Assembly (NCBI GenBank): GCA_902729315.2
Contig: LR746265.1
Span: 1,778,892-1,842,891 of the forward strand
DNA: 64,000 nt
Origin: Spirodela intermedia
Taxonomy: Eukaryota > Streptophyta > Magnoliopsida > Alismatales > Araceae
Reading direction: 5' to 3'
The notes beneath the pieces were generated by a model that did not search any database, was not told where the DNA came from, and worked only from the letters and a program-made list of their open reading frames with translations. Numbering within the stretch: the stretch's first letter is position 1; every line of letters starts with the position of its first letter. The translations under genes and the position numbers were made by a program. This document shows, piece after piece, positions 36,945 through 47,239 of this stretch.

Positions 36945-38829
36945 ATGGAGATGGCGGCGGTGGCGAAGGGTCTCCCTCTGATCCGGCCGAGTACCTGCTT
37001 CGCCTCTCCGCTCCTGCTGCCGTCTCATTCTTCCGCTTCGAGGGCTTCCCCGCCATTTTTCTCCGCCTCCCCCGCTTCCGTAGTTAGGCAGCTCCGCCTC
37101 CGCTGCCGCCCGGGGAGGGAATCCGACGCCGTGGAGAGGGCGCCCGATTGTGCGCTAAACGAGGTGGATGACGAGGGGAGTAATGGGGATACAGTTATGT
37201 ACTCTATCTCCCCCTTGCCCCTGCTGTTCGCCGCTGCGCTTCCTGGAGGTGAGGGGATTAGATTTTCGTCAGAGGTGTTCTATGTTAGGCCCCAGATCTG
37301 CCTTCCCATCTTTATCATCTCCCTTCCTGGAGATGATGCTCAGTTGACCATAACTGGGGTGTTCTTACATCTGTTAACCTAATTGTTTTATATTCGATGC
37401 TCCAGATATTGTCGAGGTTCTATCAAATTTCTGCGAGATAGTTGTCCAAAAAAAATCTTATTCCGCAAGTCAATGGGTATAACTTTTCTTCCTAATTTCT
37501 TGATCAATGCCTAAAAAGGTTTGATTTCACTAGTCATCGGATATAATTTTTCTTCCTAACAACTTGAGGAAAGCCCAAAAAAAATCTTATTCCACTCGTC
37601 ACTGGGTTTACTTTTTCTTCCTAATTACTTGGGCAATGTCTAAAAAAAAAGTAAAAATTAGTCGCCTAGTCAACGGGTATAACTTCTCTTCCTACTTTCC
37701 TGGAATATCATAACCTCTGAAATCTATGCTTATGTGTAAATCATTTGCTCTGTGCATGCTCCGACAGCCTCAACGATCAGATCAGTCTTTGGGCCCTTTG
37801 TTGAGCTCGTGAAGTCATGGGATCTTCCAGGCTGGCTTGTGCATTGGGGGCATCCGGCGAACATGGTGAGCTCCACAGCAACGAACAGTCTCGCATGAGC
37901 CAGATTAGGAAAATTCTTCTTCAATGCATCTTGTTCTTCGAGGACTCTCTATCTTTCCAAAATCGTCAATTTTCCAGTTTTCTTGGTTCTCAGGCCGTCG
38001 TACTCTTTGCCATGGGAGGATATGGAACCTATCTGGGTTTCCGGATTCGTTTTTCAGGTGACGTGGTAAATCCTCTCTGCCTCCCAACTCTGATAACTTC
38101 TTCATATCATTTTATGCTGTATATACGTGTCTCCCTTATTTCTCAAATTTTTATATATTTATATATCGGATTTTTCTTCAAGAATAGCTCCAGTTTTTTT
38201 CACCTATTTCCTTTCAAGGGCTAACCTGGTTTCTGTTGGCTGAAGGAGGAGAAAGCCAAGGCCAAAGACCTGCACCCAAAGCTTCTTGCGACCATGTTCG
38301 TCTTCTTCGCTGTTGGAGCCACCGGTGGGGTGACATCACTGCTCACTTCTGACAAACCCATTCTGGAGAGGTGAAAGAAATTCACTGGGTCCCTAGCTGG
38401 GTCCTATCTTTTATTTTTTATCTTTGAAAAAAAATGAATTTGTTGAAGGAAATATACTAATTTTCTTCTTCTGTTCCTATTTCCGACGTGGCAGCCCTCA
38501 TGCCATCACAGGGGCCATTGGTTTGGCTCTTCTGACCATCCAGGCCGTCCTGCCATCCTTATTCGAGGTACATGAAACTAGCACATGTTATGATTTACAC
38601 GTGGTCGAACCATGTTATTAAAAAAATAGTTTTTTTTAATAAACAGAAACCTTTAATTCGAAGAAATTTAGATGAAAGTGAGCAGATAAGACCTGATTTG
38701 ATGTCTTCTTCCTCTTTTTTCTAGGGAAACCCTGGGCTGAGGAACGTGCATGGGCTCTTGGGTAGCAGCATCATGGCTCTGTTTCTGGTTCATGCTGCCT
38801 TTGGGCTCCAGCTTGGTCTGAGTTCTTGA
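36945..38829 (+). CDS. Chloroplast DUF4079 membrane protein
   Basis: Six exons: 36945-37248, 37768-37865, 37994-38065, 38246-38370, 38495-38567 and 38725-38829, in phase, 258 residues. The first ~70 residues are rich in Ser/Pro/Arg and look like a plastid transit peptide. The body matches the DUF4079 family of cyanobacteria and plastids: WDLPGWLVHWGHPANM, AVVLFAMGGYGTYLGFRIR, LHPKLLATMFVFFAVGATGG, LLTSDKPILESPHAITGAIG and GNPGLRNVHGLLGSSIMALF. About four membrane segments are evident. The repeated His residues in or near helices (HWGHP, LHPKL, PHAITG, VHGLLG) suggest cofactor binding as in small b-type cytochromes, but this is inference and the function is unknown. The start at 36945 is the first ATG in frame. 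The exon 3/4 junction could shift by one codon because two acceptors are possible (38245 or 38248). Confidence 0.85.
37444..37703. repeat. Four tandem copies of a ~65-bp unit in DUF4079 intron 1
   Basis: Units start at about 37444, 37509, 37573 and 37638. Each begins G(T/C)C(C/T) plus an A-run, then TTATTCCACTAGTCAATGGG-like sequence, TATAACTTTTCTTCCTAA and a CTTG end. Copies are roughly 75-85% alike by eye. They fill about half of the 519-bp intron. Confidence 0.8.
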
Positions 38830-39600
38830 CCCTATGAGCTTCTGTTAATGGCCGTTCTTTGACAGAATCAGTGATGATTTGGCTCTGTAGACCGAAAATT
38901 ATGAGAAATATGGTGCATATTCTCGAAGAGATAGAGGCCTTGGCATCTTTCTGTGAACTCTGCAGCTCTAGGAAACTAGCACCTTTTTTCCAGCGTCCTG
39001 AGAGAGAAAAATGCCGGAGAAAATTGCGATGTAGCTGTTTTATGGCACATTTCACAAAATCATTAAATGCTTCAATTTTACATCCGGATCAATAAAATCG
39101 AGATACGTGCTCATAGTCGTAATTTATTTTATAGCGAGTACAATTATATAAATGTGTGATGTCACCAAATTCACCTATAAATTTTTAATTCTAGTTTATG
39201 CCCCAGATTTCATTGACGATGGTGCAATCTCCGTTCTTGAGGGGCTCAGTCAAGATATAGAGAGTAAATAATCGAAGACAAATGAATTTAGGGTTAAGGA
39301 ATTATGTGCTCAAGTCAAATATATGAGGGGTTTTTCCATAATTAAATTTTTAAAAAGCTGGTCTAGAGCTAATTAACCCTTGTGAGATCGATTCGTGCTT
39401 TCCTACCTGATTGCCCAAGTCCAGTTTTGGGCCTAATACTGGGCCGGGCCAACCTTAAGTTTCTATTGGACTTGTTTTGGGGTGGACTACTAATAAACGT
39501 CCTGATGGGCCGATCTGATTTTTGGGCCGAATTGGTCCATTGTTACGGCAAAAGTTTAGCCACTTAACAGATCCGATCTGAAGGTCTTTATTTCTTCAAC
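38830..39600. other. Intergenic region between DUF4079 and DAD1 genes
   Basis: Contains the DUF4079 3' UTR and the DAD1 promoter. No coding frame is supported; the open frames at 38771-39095 have no recognised family. Four TGGGCC elements lie at 39428-39528. Confidence 0.6.
39428..39528. promoter_or_regulatory. Four TGGGCC (site II) elements in the DAD1 promoter
   Basis: TGGGCC at 39428-39433, 39440-39445, 39506-39511 and 39523-39528, about 200 bp upstream of the inferred first-exon donor. Site II elements bind TCP factors and mark constitutive plant promoters. Confidence 0.6.
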
Positions 39601-39730
39601 CTCCTGGAGCAGCTGCCGCTTCGCACTGGACCTCGTCCCGCAAATCCCAATCCCCGGTGGTCGCCGATCGCCGATTGGAGTTCGCCGCCGGTCGTCGGAT
39701 TGTTGGATCCCTACTCCTTTCAGTTCGTCG

Positions 39731-41501
39731 GTAAGCCCCTGCCGTCCCTCTCTCCGTGTCGTTCTTCTTATTGTATTTCTTTACCTCCTCTATTTTCTCC
39801 GAGCTTGTTTCGCCGATCTACGATCTCTCTCGTTTTTGGTATTTTTCTCTATTTCCCTCCGCGCGACAGGAGCTATTCCTGTGGATCTGCTCCTCCTCGT
39901 TCATCTCTGCCTCATATCCGCCGAGACCTCCACACTCTCCCCCCGCTTGTTTGTCCCTCTTCCCCTCCCCTTGGCGTAATGTTTACACGCAGTTAACGCC
40001 CAAGTCCCTCCTCCTCCCTGTTCATTCCTATGCCCCTATCCCTCTGTGTCTGGCCCGTCGATGGGCTTATCTCCATTCTGCTGCCTGTTTTCTGTCTTGG
40101 TTTTTCCTCCTTCTCAACCCTCTTTTTTCTCTCTCACTTCATTCTATTATCCGCACATCACTGCTTCACGTTTTTTATTGCTCCACTTTTGGTGATTCTC
40201 CGCCATTGTCATTACTTTCGTTCTATCTTCTGCGGTGAATAAGGTTTTACCTGCGGGAAATCGCGTTTAAATTGTTCAATCGAAATGAATTGTCTACGGA
40301 GTTCGTCCTTCTTCAAATTTTCAGAATTAGATTCATTTTTTTGGAATGGAATTCCACTCTTTCACTCAAGGAGTGCGCACAAGTTAGTATCCTAGTTGGA
40401 ATGTAGATATTTAAACATATTTACAAGGTTTCTATTTTTAAAATTAGTCAATTCCTCAGATTATCTTGATGTCCACAAGTATTAAAAATCGTAAATACTA
40501 CCTCATACACTTCCCCTGATCTTTCTGGTTATAGAAGTCCTTTTGCGCTACATACTTCAATGTCAGATCCCACATTATTGTCTTTTTGGCGTAGCATCCA
40601 AATTAAAATTAAAACTTAGATATTTTTTCCCTTGGTTAAATGACACTGATCTTTGTCGTGTAACTAAATTAAATTTTTGTTTTTAATATCTCGAAGGTAG
40701 CATAGTTTTGTTATTATACAACTCAACAGCATTTCTCACTTAGAATTAGCTCGTGTCTATTTCTGTGTTCCACACCACGGCAACCGTCGAGCCATTCTAC
40801 TGGATCCTTACAGCTACTTGAGTCACCACCTATGGACTGGTTCACAACGATACAGTGAGGTTTCCCATATTTAAAGACGCGCGGAGAGACTGAAGACTCT
40901 GAATCTAAATTACTGTTCTCCGTCCTCCATTTTCTGTCAACCTTCAAGCCTCTGCCTTGACCCTATTCATTTAAAGCATTTCTTATCTGTACTTTTCTTC
41001 CTGTTAGCAGGGTAGCGGCTTTGACAGTTGTCATGTCTGGAAAAATGGGGATGGGGAACCTCATTGGCTTACTTATTCTTCTCTCGCAGTTCCAACGAAA
41101 GAAGATAGCTTCCTTTCCCACATTCGTAGTTCCTACTGTTTGTGCCATTTAGGACTTGCTGTCAAAATTTTCTCAGCATTAGTATGCAAAATCCGTGTTT
41201 GTCTACTCTTTTTCATGTAAGAACCAAAATTGTTTCTCTTTTTCATGTACTTATAATGTTGACCGAGGTGCCTAGTTGATGCCATTCTGGTAATGTGCGA
41301 CGGTTATTGGGTAACATTATAAAGAAATAACCATTCTTTATTTCTAAAGGGATACTCAAGACCAAACCATTACTTGTTGGACATAGCTCTAATATAATTT
41401 AAGATACTTCGAGTTCAAAAACCTGATGTTTTCACTTTTCGTCTGATGTTTTTATTCCCATAACTACGAATTTTTTTTTGTTGGCATACTTGTGACAACA
41501 G
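39731..41501 (+). other. Inferred 5'-UTR intron of DAD1
   Basis: A good donor TCG|GTAAGC at 39731 follows a GC-rich leader at 39600-39730, and an acceptor GACAACAG at 41501 lies four bases before the DAD1 start codon. The sequence between is C/T-rich first, then AT-rich, with no supported coding frame. Leader introns of this kind are common in housekeeping plant genes. Transcript data would be needed to confirm it. Confidence 0.5.
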
Positions 41502-41505
41502 AAGA

Positions 41506-43271
41506 ATGGCAAAGTCCACAAGCAATGATGCTCAGGCCCTCATCCATTCTTTGTATTCAGCTTATACTGCTACACCGACTAAACTCAAGGTATTTTTCTA
41601 TGTTTTTTAATGGTCCTCTCGTTGCATGCCTATTTTTTTTTCCCATTCCTTTTCTTTCTTCTAACATTGATGTTGCAACTCAGAAAATAATATGTCTATT
41701 GATATCTGCAGATTATTGATATCTATGTGATCTTTGCGATCCTCACTGCATTAGTTCAGGTCTGTAATTTCCTTTAATATTCATGTATACTATCAGTTCT
41801 CATTTTGGATGTCATTTCATTTCATGTCTGTGGCTACTCAATGTAGTCTTATTACCGTGATAAGTTCACTTTTCTTCTGTCAAAGCAACTTTATATTATT
41901 ATCATTACGTTTCACACTGCATGTGTATACATGTGCTAAAAAGTCTTTAAATGCTCCGATAGGTATATATGTGATAAGTACGGATTCATTAAAAAAATAG
42001 GTTGGAAGAACCGGTCTGATTCCTGTCAAGTTGAATTTTGCAAGGTTTAGAAACCTAAAACCTAAAATCAAGAACTCTAAAATTCCAATTAAGAGATAAG
42101 ATGCTATCGGAAAACAAGTTTGAAAAGATAGAACACACCTCTCAAGAAAAGGAGGAAAAATATTGCGTAGATGATGTTTTGTTGTGACCTTTGAAGGAAA
42201 CATGATTAGATCTGACTTTGACAAATAATCATGTTTTGTGTAACGTGATTATCCATTCCCCTTACAATTTATGCACGTTATGAAGAAATCAAAACTGATT
42301 TATTTTATGCTGGTAATAAACTCGGTGCCCAGTAAATGACCCTTGAAAACTTGAATCATTTTGAATATTTTTTAAGCATATGCTTGACAGATTTCCACTT
42401 TTATCGTCTCGTGACCTGTTCTAATTGTTGCTTGCTTTAAGAATGTAATATTCTTTATTATACTTGGTTGCTAAGTTGGAATTGAAAGCGCCACTGGACT
42501 CAGCGATGACCATAACACGCTTCTGTGTTCAATAACCTAGCTCCCTCTTGACAAACCCAAATGCACGATGTAGAAGACTTCGTTGTCTCTTTGGGAAAGG
42601 TCCTAGGCTTTAGATCCACAGTATTGCTTATATTCACCCAGAATTCTCCATAATCCTCCAGACTCTGACCAGTCCGACCGATTTCATCCGGTCATCGTTC
42701 TGCCCCCTGCCCTTCATCCGGATGAACTCTTCTCTTTCTACCCATCTGCTGCATTTTCCCCTGTTTCCTAAAGTCTAAATATAGAATACAGATTGACATT
42801 CCGTGGTCTCACTGTTTCTCCCCTGGAAGATATCCACTGTTCTGAGCCCCGCTTCCTCGTTTGATTTTGCCGCAGATAGTTTACATGGGAGTTGTCGGAA
42901 CGTTCCCCTTCAACTCGTTCCTCTCGGGGGTGCTGTCTTGTGTCGGCACGGCGGTGCTCGCAGGTAATCCATTGTCGTTCTCAATCCAGTACCCAGCTGA
43001 AATTACCCAAATTTGGCAATAACCGGTCGTCGCTCCCACCTTATTGGATCACACAGTCTGCCTCCGCATCCAAGTCAACAAGGAGAACAAAGAATTCAAG
43101 GTATAGAACACCTCTGTGATCCCCAAGACCATTAAAAGTCAGCGGTTTTGATGATCCAAGGAGTTAATATTGGAAACAAACCTGCAGGATCTGCCGCCCG
43201 AGCGAGCCTTTGCGGACTTCGTTCTCTGCAACCTCGTCCTCCACCTGGTAATCATGAACTTCCTCGGGTAG
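41506..43271 (+). CDS. DAD1: DAD1, oligosaccharyltransferase subunit
   Basis: Five exons: 41506-41589, 41712-41759, 42876-42963, 43057-43100 and 43188-43271, in phase, 115 residues, the normal family length. The product has the conserved DAD1 sequence: [80 protein letters not shown] and the C-terminal [20 protein letters not shown]. Three membrane spans are seen. DAD1 is a small core subunit of the oligosaccharyltransferase complex in the ER membrane, which transfers the preassembled glycan to Asn of nascent proteins. It was first named from apoptosis in mammalian mutant cells. Nothing is broken. Confidence 0.96.
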
Positions 43272-43323
43272 ACGACCCCAGCCCCGGCATAGTTCAAGCT
43301 CTTCAATATCACACAGCCTTTGG

Positions 43324-43348
43324 AGAGAGAGAGAGAGAGAGAGAGAGA
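43324..43348. repeat. (GA)n microsatellite downstream of DAD1
   Basis: GA run about 55 bp after the DAD1 stop codon, probably in its 3' UTR. Confidence 0.85.
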
Positions 43349-43578
43349 GGGGGATGTAACCGGCCGGTATCCTTGGTTTTGAACTAGAACCACAACGTAA
43401 TATCTGCTGGGTTATAACCCTTATGGAGACGGATCTCACAGCTGATTAGCAGTTTCCTTAGTCAAACAAGCATGTTTCTTTCTGGACGAATGGATAATTT
43501 ATTTCCGTTATTAGAAAAGCTTATCTTCAGACATAGCTTCCCTAATCGGTAAGTAATAGATGATTTTATTGTCTGGAT

Positions 43579-43580
<2 letters not shown>

Positions 43581-43619
<39 letters not shown>
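43581..43619. repeat. (GA)n microsatellite
   Basis: GA run in the 711-bp spacer between DAD1 and LDL1, about 360 bp upstream of the LDL1 start. Confidence 0.85.
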
Positions 43620-43621
<2 letters not shown>

Positions 43622-43982
43622 TATGATTTTCTTTAGGATTGGATTTGGAGGTGCAAATTTGGAATAAAGCGAGCTTAACTCTCCAGGATTAATGCCAAAA
43701 TGGGTACTTGATTATTATCGAGTATTAATTTAGTTAATTATCCGTCTTATTTTTTTCCCTTTAAGAAGTTGGTCGTTAGGGCTCCGTAGAATACTATTAT
43801 TGTTGACTATTAAATATTAGCGATTAAACGGGTTCCTCCGTCGTCTCCTCGGGGCTGTCTGAATTCTATTAAGACGGTGGCCGTTCGTAGCTTCCTCCCG
43901 CCAGCGTTCCGGGGAAATGGGCAGTCTGTGTCTTCGTCTAACCCGCCGGGCGTGAGAGCGCCGGCGGCGCGAGGGAGACGGA

Positions 43983-46811
43983 ATGGCGCAGCAGAATCCG
44001 CCGCCGCCACCGGTGGCGCTGCCGGCTTCCCCTCTTCCTTACCCTATCCCTCCGTTCGATGACTTCCCCCAGATCCCCACCTTCCTCCTTGAGCAGCCTG
44101 TTCCCGACGACAGCAGCCCTAGCTTCACCCACTCCAATCCCTACTCCGTCCATCACCACCTCAACCCTAACCTCCCCCTGCTCGTCCCCTTCCCTCAGAA
44201 GCGGAAGCGCACCGGCGTTCGCCGCCGTCCCGCGGCTCCTCCGCTGCCGCCGCAGCTTCCCAATCTGGTCTCTCCTCCTGCTTCGGCGCTGCAATCCCAG
44301 TCCCTGGGACCCAACCGGGAGACGGACATCTCCGAGGAGATCATCGTGATAAACAAGGAGGCGACAGGGGAGGCCCTCATCGCCCTCTCTGCAGGGTTCC
44401 CTGCGGACTCTCTGACCGAGGAGGAGATCGACGCAGGCGTCGTCGCCGCCATCGGTGGGATCGAGCAGGTGAACTACATCCTGATCCGTAACCACATCTT
44501 AGCGCGATGGCGGATGAATGTCTCCGGTTGGCTCACCAAGGAAACCTTCGTCAACCTAATCCCGCCACACTGCCACTCCCTCCTGAACTCGGCCTACAAT
44601 TTCCTGGTGGCGCACGGCTACGTGAACTTCGGGGTCGCTCAGGCCATCAAGGAGAAGATCCCTCCTGAGCCTAGCCAGCCGAGCGTGGTGATTGTGGGCG
44701 CTGGTCTAGCGGGACTGGCAGCCGCAAGGCAGCTGCTACGCTTTGGATTCCGAGTGGTGATCTTGGAAGGCAGGAAGAGATGCGGTGGCAGAGTCTACAC
44801 CAAGAAGATGGAGGGATCCAACAAATCTGCTGCCGCAGACCTGGGAGGGAGCGTCTTGACGGGCACCTTGGGGAATCCTCTCGGGATCATAGCCAGGCAA
44901 TTGGGTTCTTCGATGCACAAGGTTAGGGACAAGTGCCCCCTCTACAGGCCCGACGGCAGCCCCGTCGATCCAGACACGGACATGAAGGTGGAGAACGCAT
45001 TCAATCGTCTTCTGGACAAGGCCAGCAGATTGAGGCAGCTGATGGGCGAGGTCTCCATGGATGTATCCCTCGGCGCTGCTCTGGAGACCTTCAGAGAAGT
45101 CTACGGGGACGCAGTGAACGAGGAGGAGATGAACCTCTTCAACTGGCACCTGGCCAACCTGGAATATGCCAATGCCGGGTTGCTGTCGAAGCTCTCTCTG
45201 GCCTTCTGGGACCAGGACGACCCCTACGACATGGGTGGAGATCACTGTTTCCTGCCCGGGGGGAATGGGAGGCTGGTGCAGGCCCTGGCCGAGAATCTTC
45301 CTATTTTTTACGAGAAGACAGTCCACACAATCCGCTACGGTCCCGATGGTGTGCAGGTCATTGCCGGGGGCCAAGTATATGAAGGGGACATGGTGCTTTG
45401 CACCGTGCCCCTTGGGGTTTTGAAGAGTGGAGCGATCAAATTCGTCCCTGAGCTGCCCCAGAGGAAGCTGGATGGGATAAAGAGGCTGGGGTTTGGCCTG
45501 CTGAATAAGGTCGCCATGCTCTTCCCTCGTGTGTTTTGGAGCACAGATCTCGACACCTTTGGCCATCTCTCTGATGACCCGAGTCGGCGCGGCGAGTTCT
45601 TCCTGTTCTACAGCTATGCAACTGTGGCCGGCGGACCTCTCCTGATAGCCCTCGTCGCTGGAGAGGCTGCCCACAGCTTTGAGACCATGCCCCCAACCGA
45701 TGCTGTGACTCTAGTTCTTCAAATCCTCCGGGGTATGTTCTGATACTCTCCTCTTTCCGAAATTCTATGTTTTTCCCTTCATAAAGTTGCTGGGTACATG
45801 ATCAATTAAATAACCATCACTTTATTGATTGTCATATGAATTTGCTGAGCCAGACGGATATCATTGACTGTTCTCTGAGACTGCGGCCTGGGATACTCTC
45901 ATCGACTCCATTCAGTCTCTTAACAATCATCATCAAATTATTTTATAGTGGAATGTACTTAAATGAGAAAGGTTTCCTTTGCTTCCTTCACCGTTGATGA
46001 CCCGTTAGATTAATCCTTCGTTGAACTGATTCTCACAGGTATCTTCGAACCTCAAGGGATCGATGTGCCCGACCCCATCCAAACTGTCTGCACCAGATGG
46101 GGCACTGACTCCTTCAGCCTGGGCTCATATTCTCACGTCGCAGTGGGAGCTTCTGGAGATGACTACGATATACTGGCAGAGACTGTGGGCGACGGGCGAC
46201 TCTTCTTTGCTGGGGAGGCGACCACGAGGCGGTACCCTGCGACCATGCACGGAGCTTTCATGACCGGGCTAAGAGAGGCCGCTAACATGGCGCACCACGC
46301 GAATGCCCGGGCATTGAGATTGAAGGTGGAGAGGAGCCCATCAAAGAACACCCAGCTCTGCGCCTCCTTGCTGGCTGACTTGTTCAGGGAGCCCGATTTA
46401 GAATTTGGCGGCTTCTCTGTGATTCTTGATCGGAAGACCAACGATCCCAAGTCAACGGTGATTGTGAGGGTGACCCTTGGTGGCGCCCGGAAAAGGGGCG
46501 CCGCCGAAGGGGCCAAGGCCGACCAGCAGCACTCGAATAAGCCCTTATTTCAGCAACTGCAGTCACACTACAACCAACAGCAGCAGATTCATGTTTACAC
46601 TTTATTGTCCCGCCAGCAAGCTCTCGACTTGAGGGAGGTGAGAGGGGGGGACGAGATGAGGTTGCATTATCTCTGTGAGAAGCTTGGGGTGAAGCTAGTC
46701 GGTAGAAAGGGCTTGGGATCCGTTGCCGACTCTGTCATCGCCTCAATCAAGACTGAGAGGGGCAATCGGAGATCTGGGTCTTCTTCCCTGTCGCTGAAGA
46801 TTGGTGGGTAA
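43983..46811 (+). CDS. LDL1: LSD1-like histone H3K4 demethylase (LDL1 type)
   Basis: Two exons, 43983-45732 and 46039-46811, give 840 residues, close to the 844 of Arabidopsis LDL1. A Pro-rich N-terminus with a basic stretch KRKRTGVRRR (residues 73-82, a probable nuclear signal) is followed by a SWIRM domain (about 130-220). The FAD-binding amine oxidase domain starts at VVIVGAGLAGLAAARQL (GAGLAG at 239-244). Other landmarks are GGRVYTKKMEG, HLANLEYANAGLLSKLSLAF, WDQDDPYDMGGDHCFLPGG, the active-site Lys509 in GLLNKVAML, and GRLFFAGEATTRRYPATMHG. The long Tower insertion of animal LSD1 is absent, as usual in plants. The family removes mono- and dimethyl groups from H3K4; in Arabidopsis LDL1 acts with LDL2 and FLD to repress FLC and promote flowering. 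FLD or LDL2 are the alternatives, but the length and the C-terminal REVRGGDEMRLHYLCEKLG region favour LDL1. Confidence 0.92.
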
Positions 46812-46891
46812 TTATGGAAACAGAATGAAGATGGATTTCGGTCCCAAGAATCGAGTCTTTTCAGATAACCATTTCCTTTGCATAGAAGCTC

Positions 46892-46913
46892 ATTTATATA
46901 TATATATATATAT
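46892..46913. repeat. (TA)n microsatellite downstream of LDL1
   Basis: Short TA run about 80 bp after the LDL1 stop codon, within the 428-bp convergent spacer to the PPR gene. The spacer holds no other feature I can support. Confidence 0.75.
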
Positions 46914-47239
46914 GGAAAAAATCGTAGTTTTCATAGGATCATAGGTGATGGGTAGGCGGTTGTCGATATTTATGCAAGATATAAATTGTTTTCAAATACA
47001 TTACCAAAGTTACGCAGGCTAATATTTCCATGGAATGCCAATGAATGCGAGAACGTAGATGCATCTCCGTCAATGAAAGCTCACATTTTCACAGCTCCTT
47101 TTTGGTTTTGCCAATATCATCGTAGAACTTCCTTTAAAGTCTACTCCAACAGGATGCTTCTCTTCTATCTCCGTAAATCATTTTCATTTTAGTTATTCAT
47201 TAGGATTTAGTCAAGATTATACAAAAATGATTAGCCACG

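Noticed and set aside
44736-45674. 312-codon minus-strand frame antisense to LDL1
   Set aside because: LDL1 is GC-rich at third positions, which removes stops on the other strand. The antisense product matches nothing I know, and the sense frame is clearly coding.
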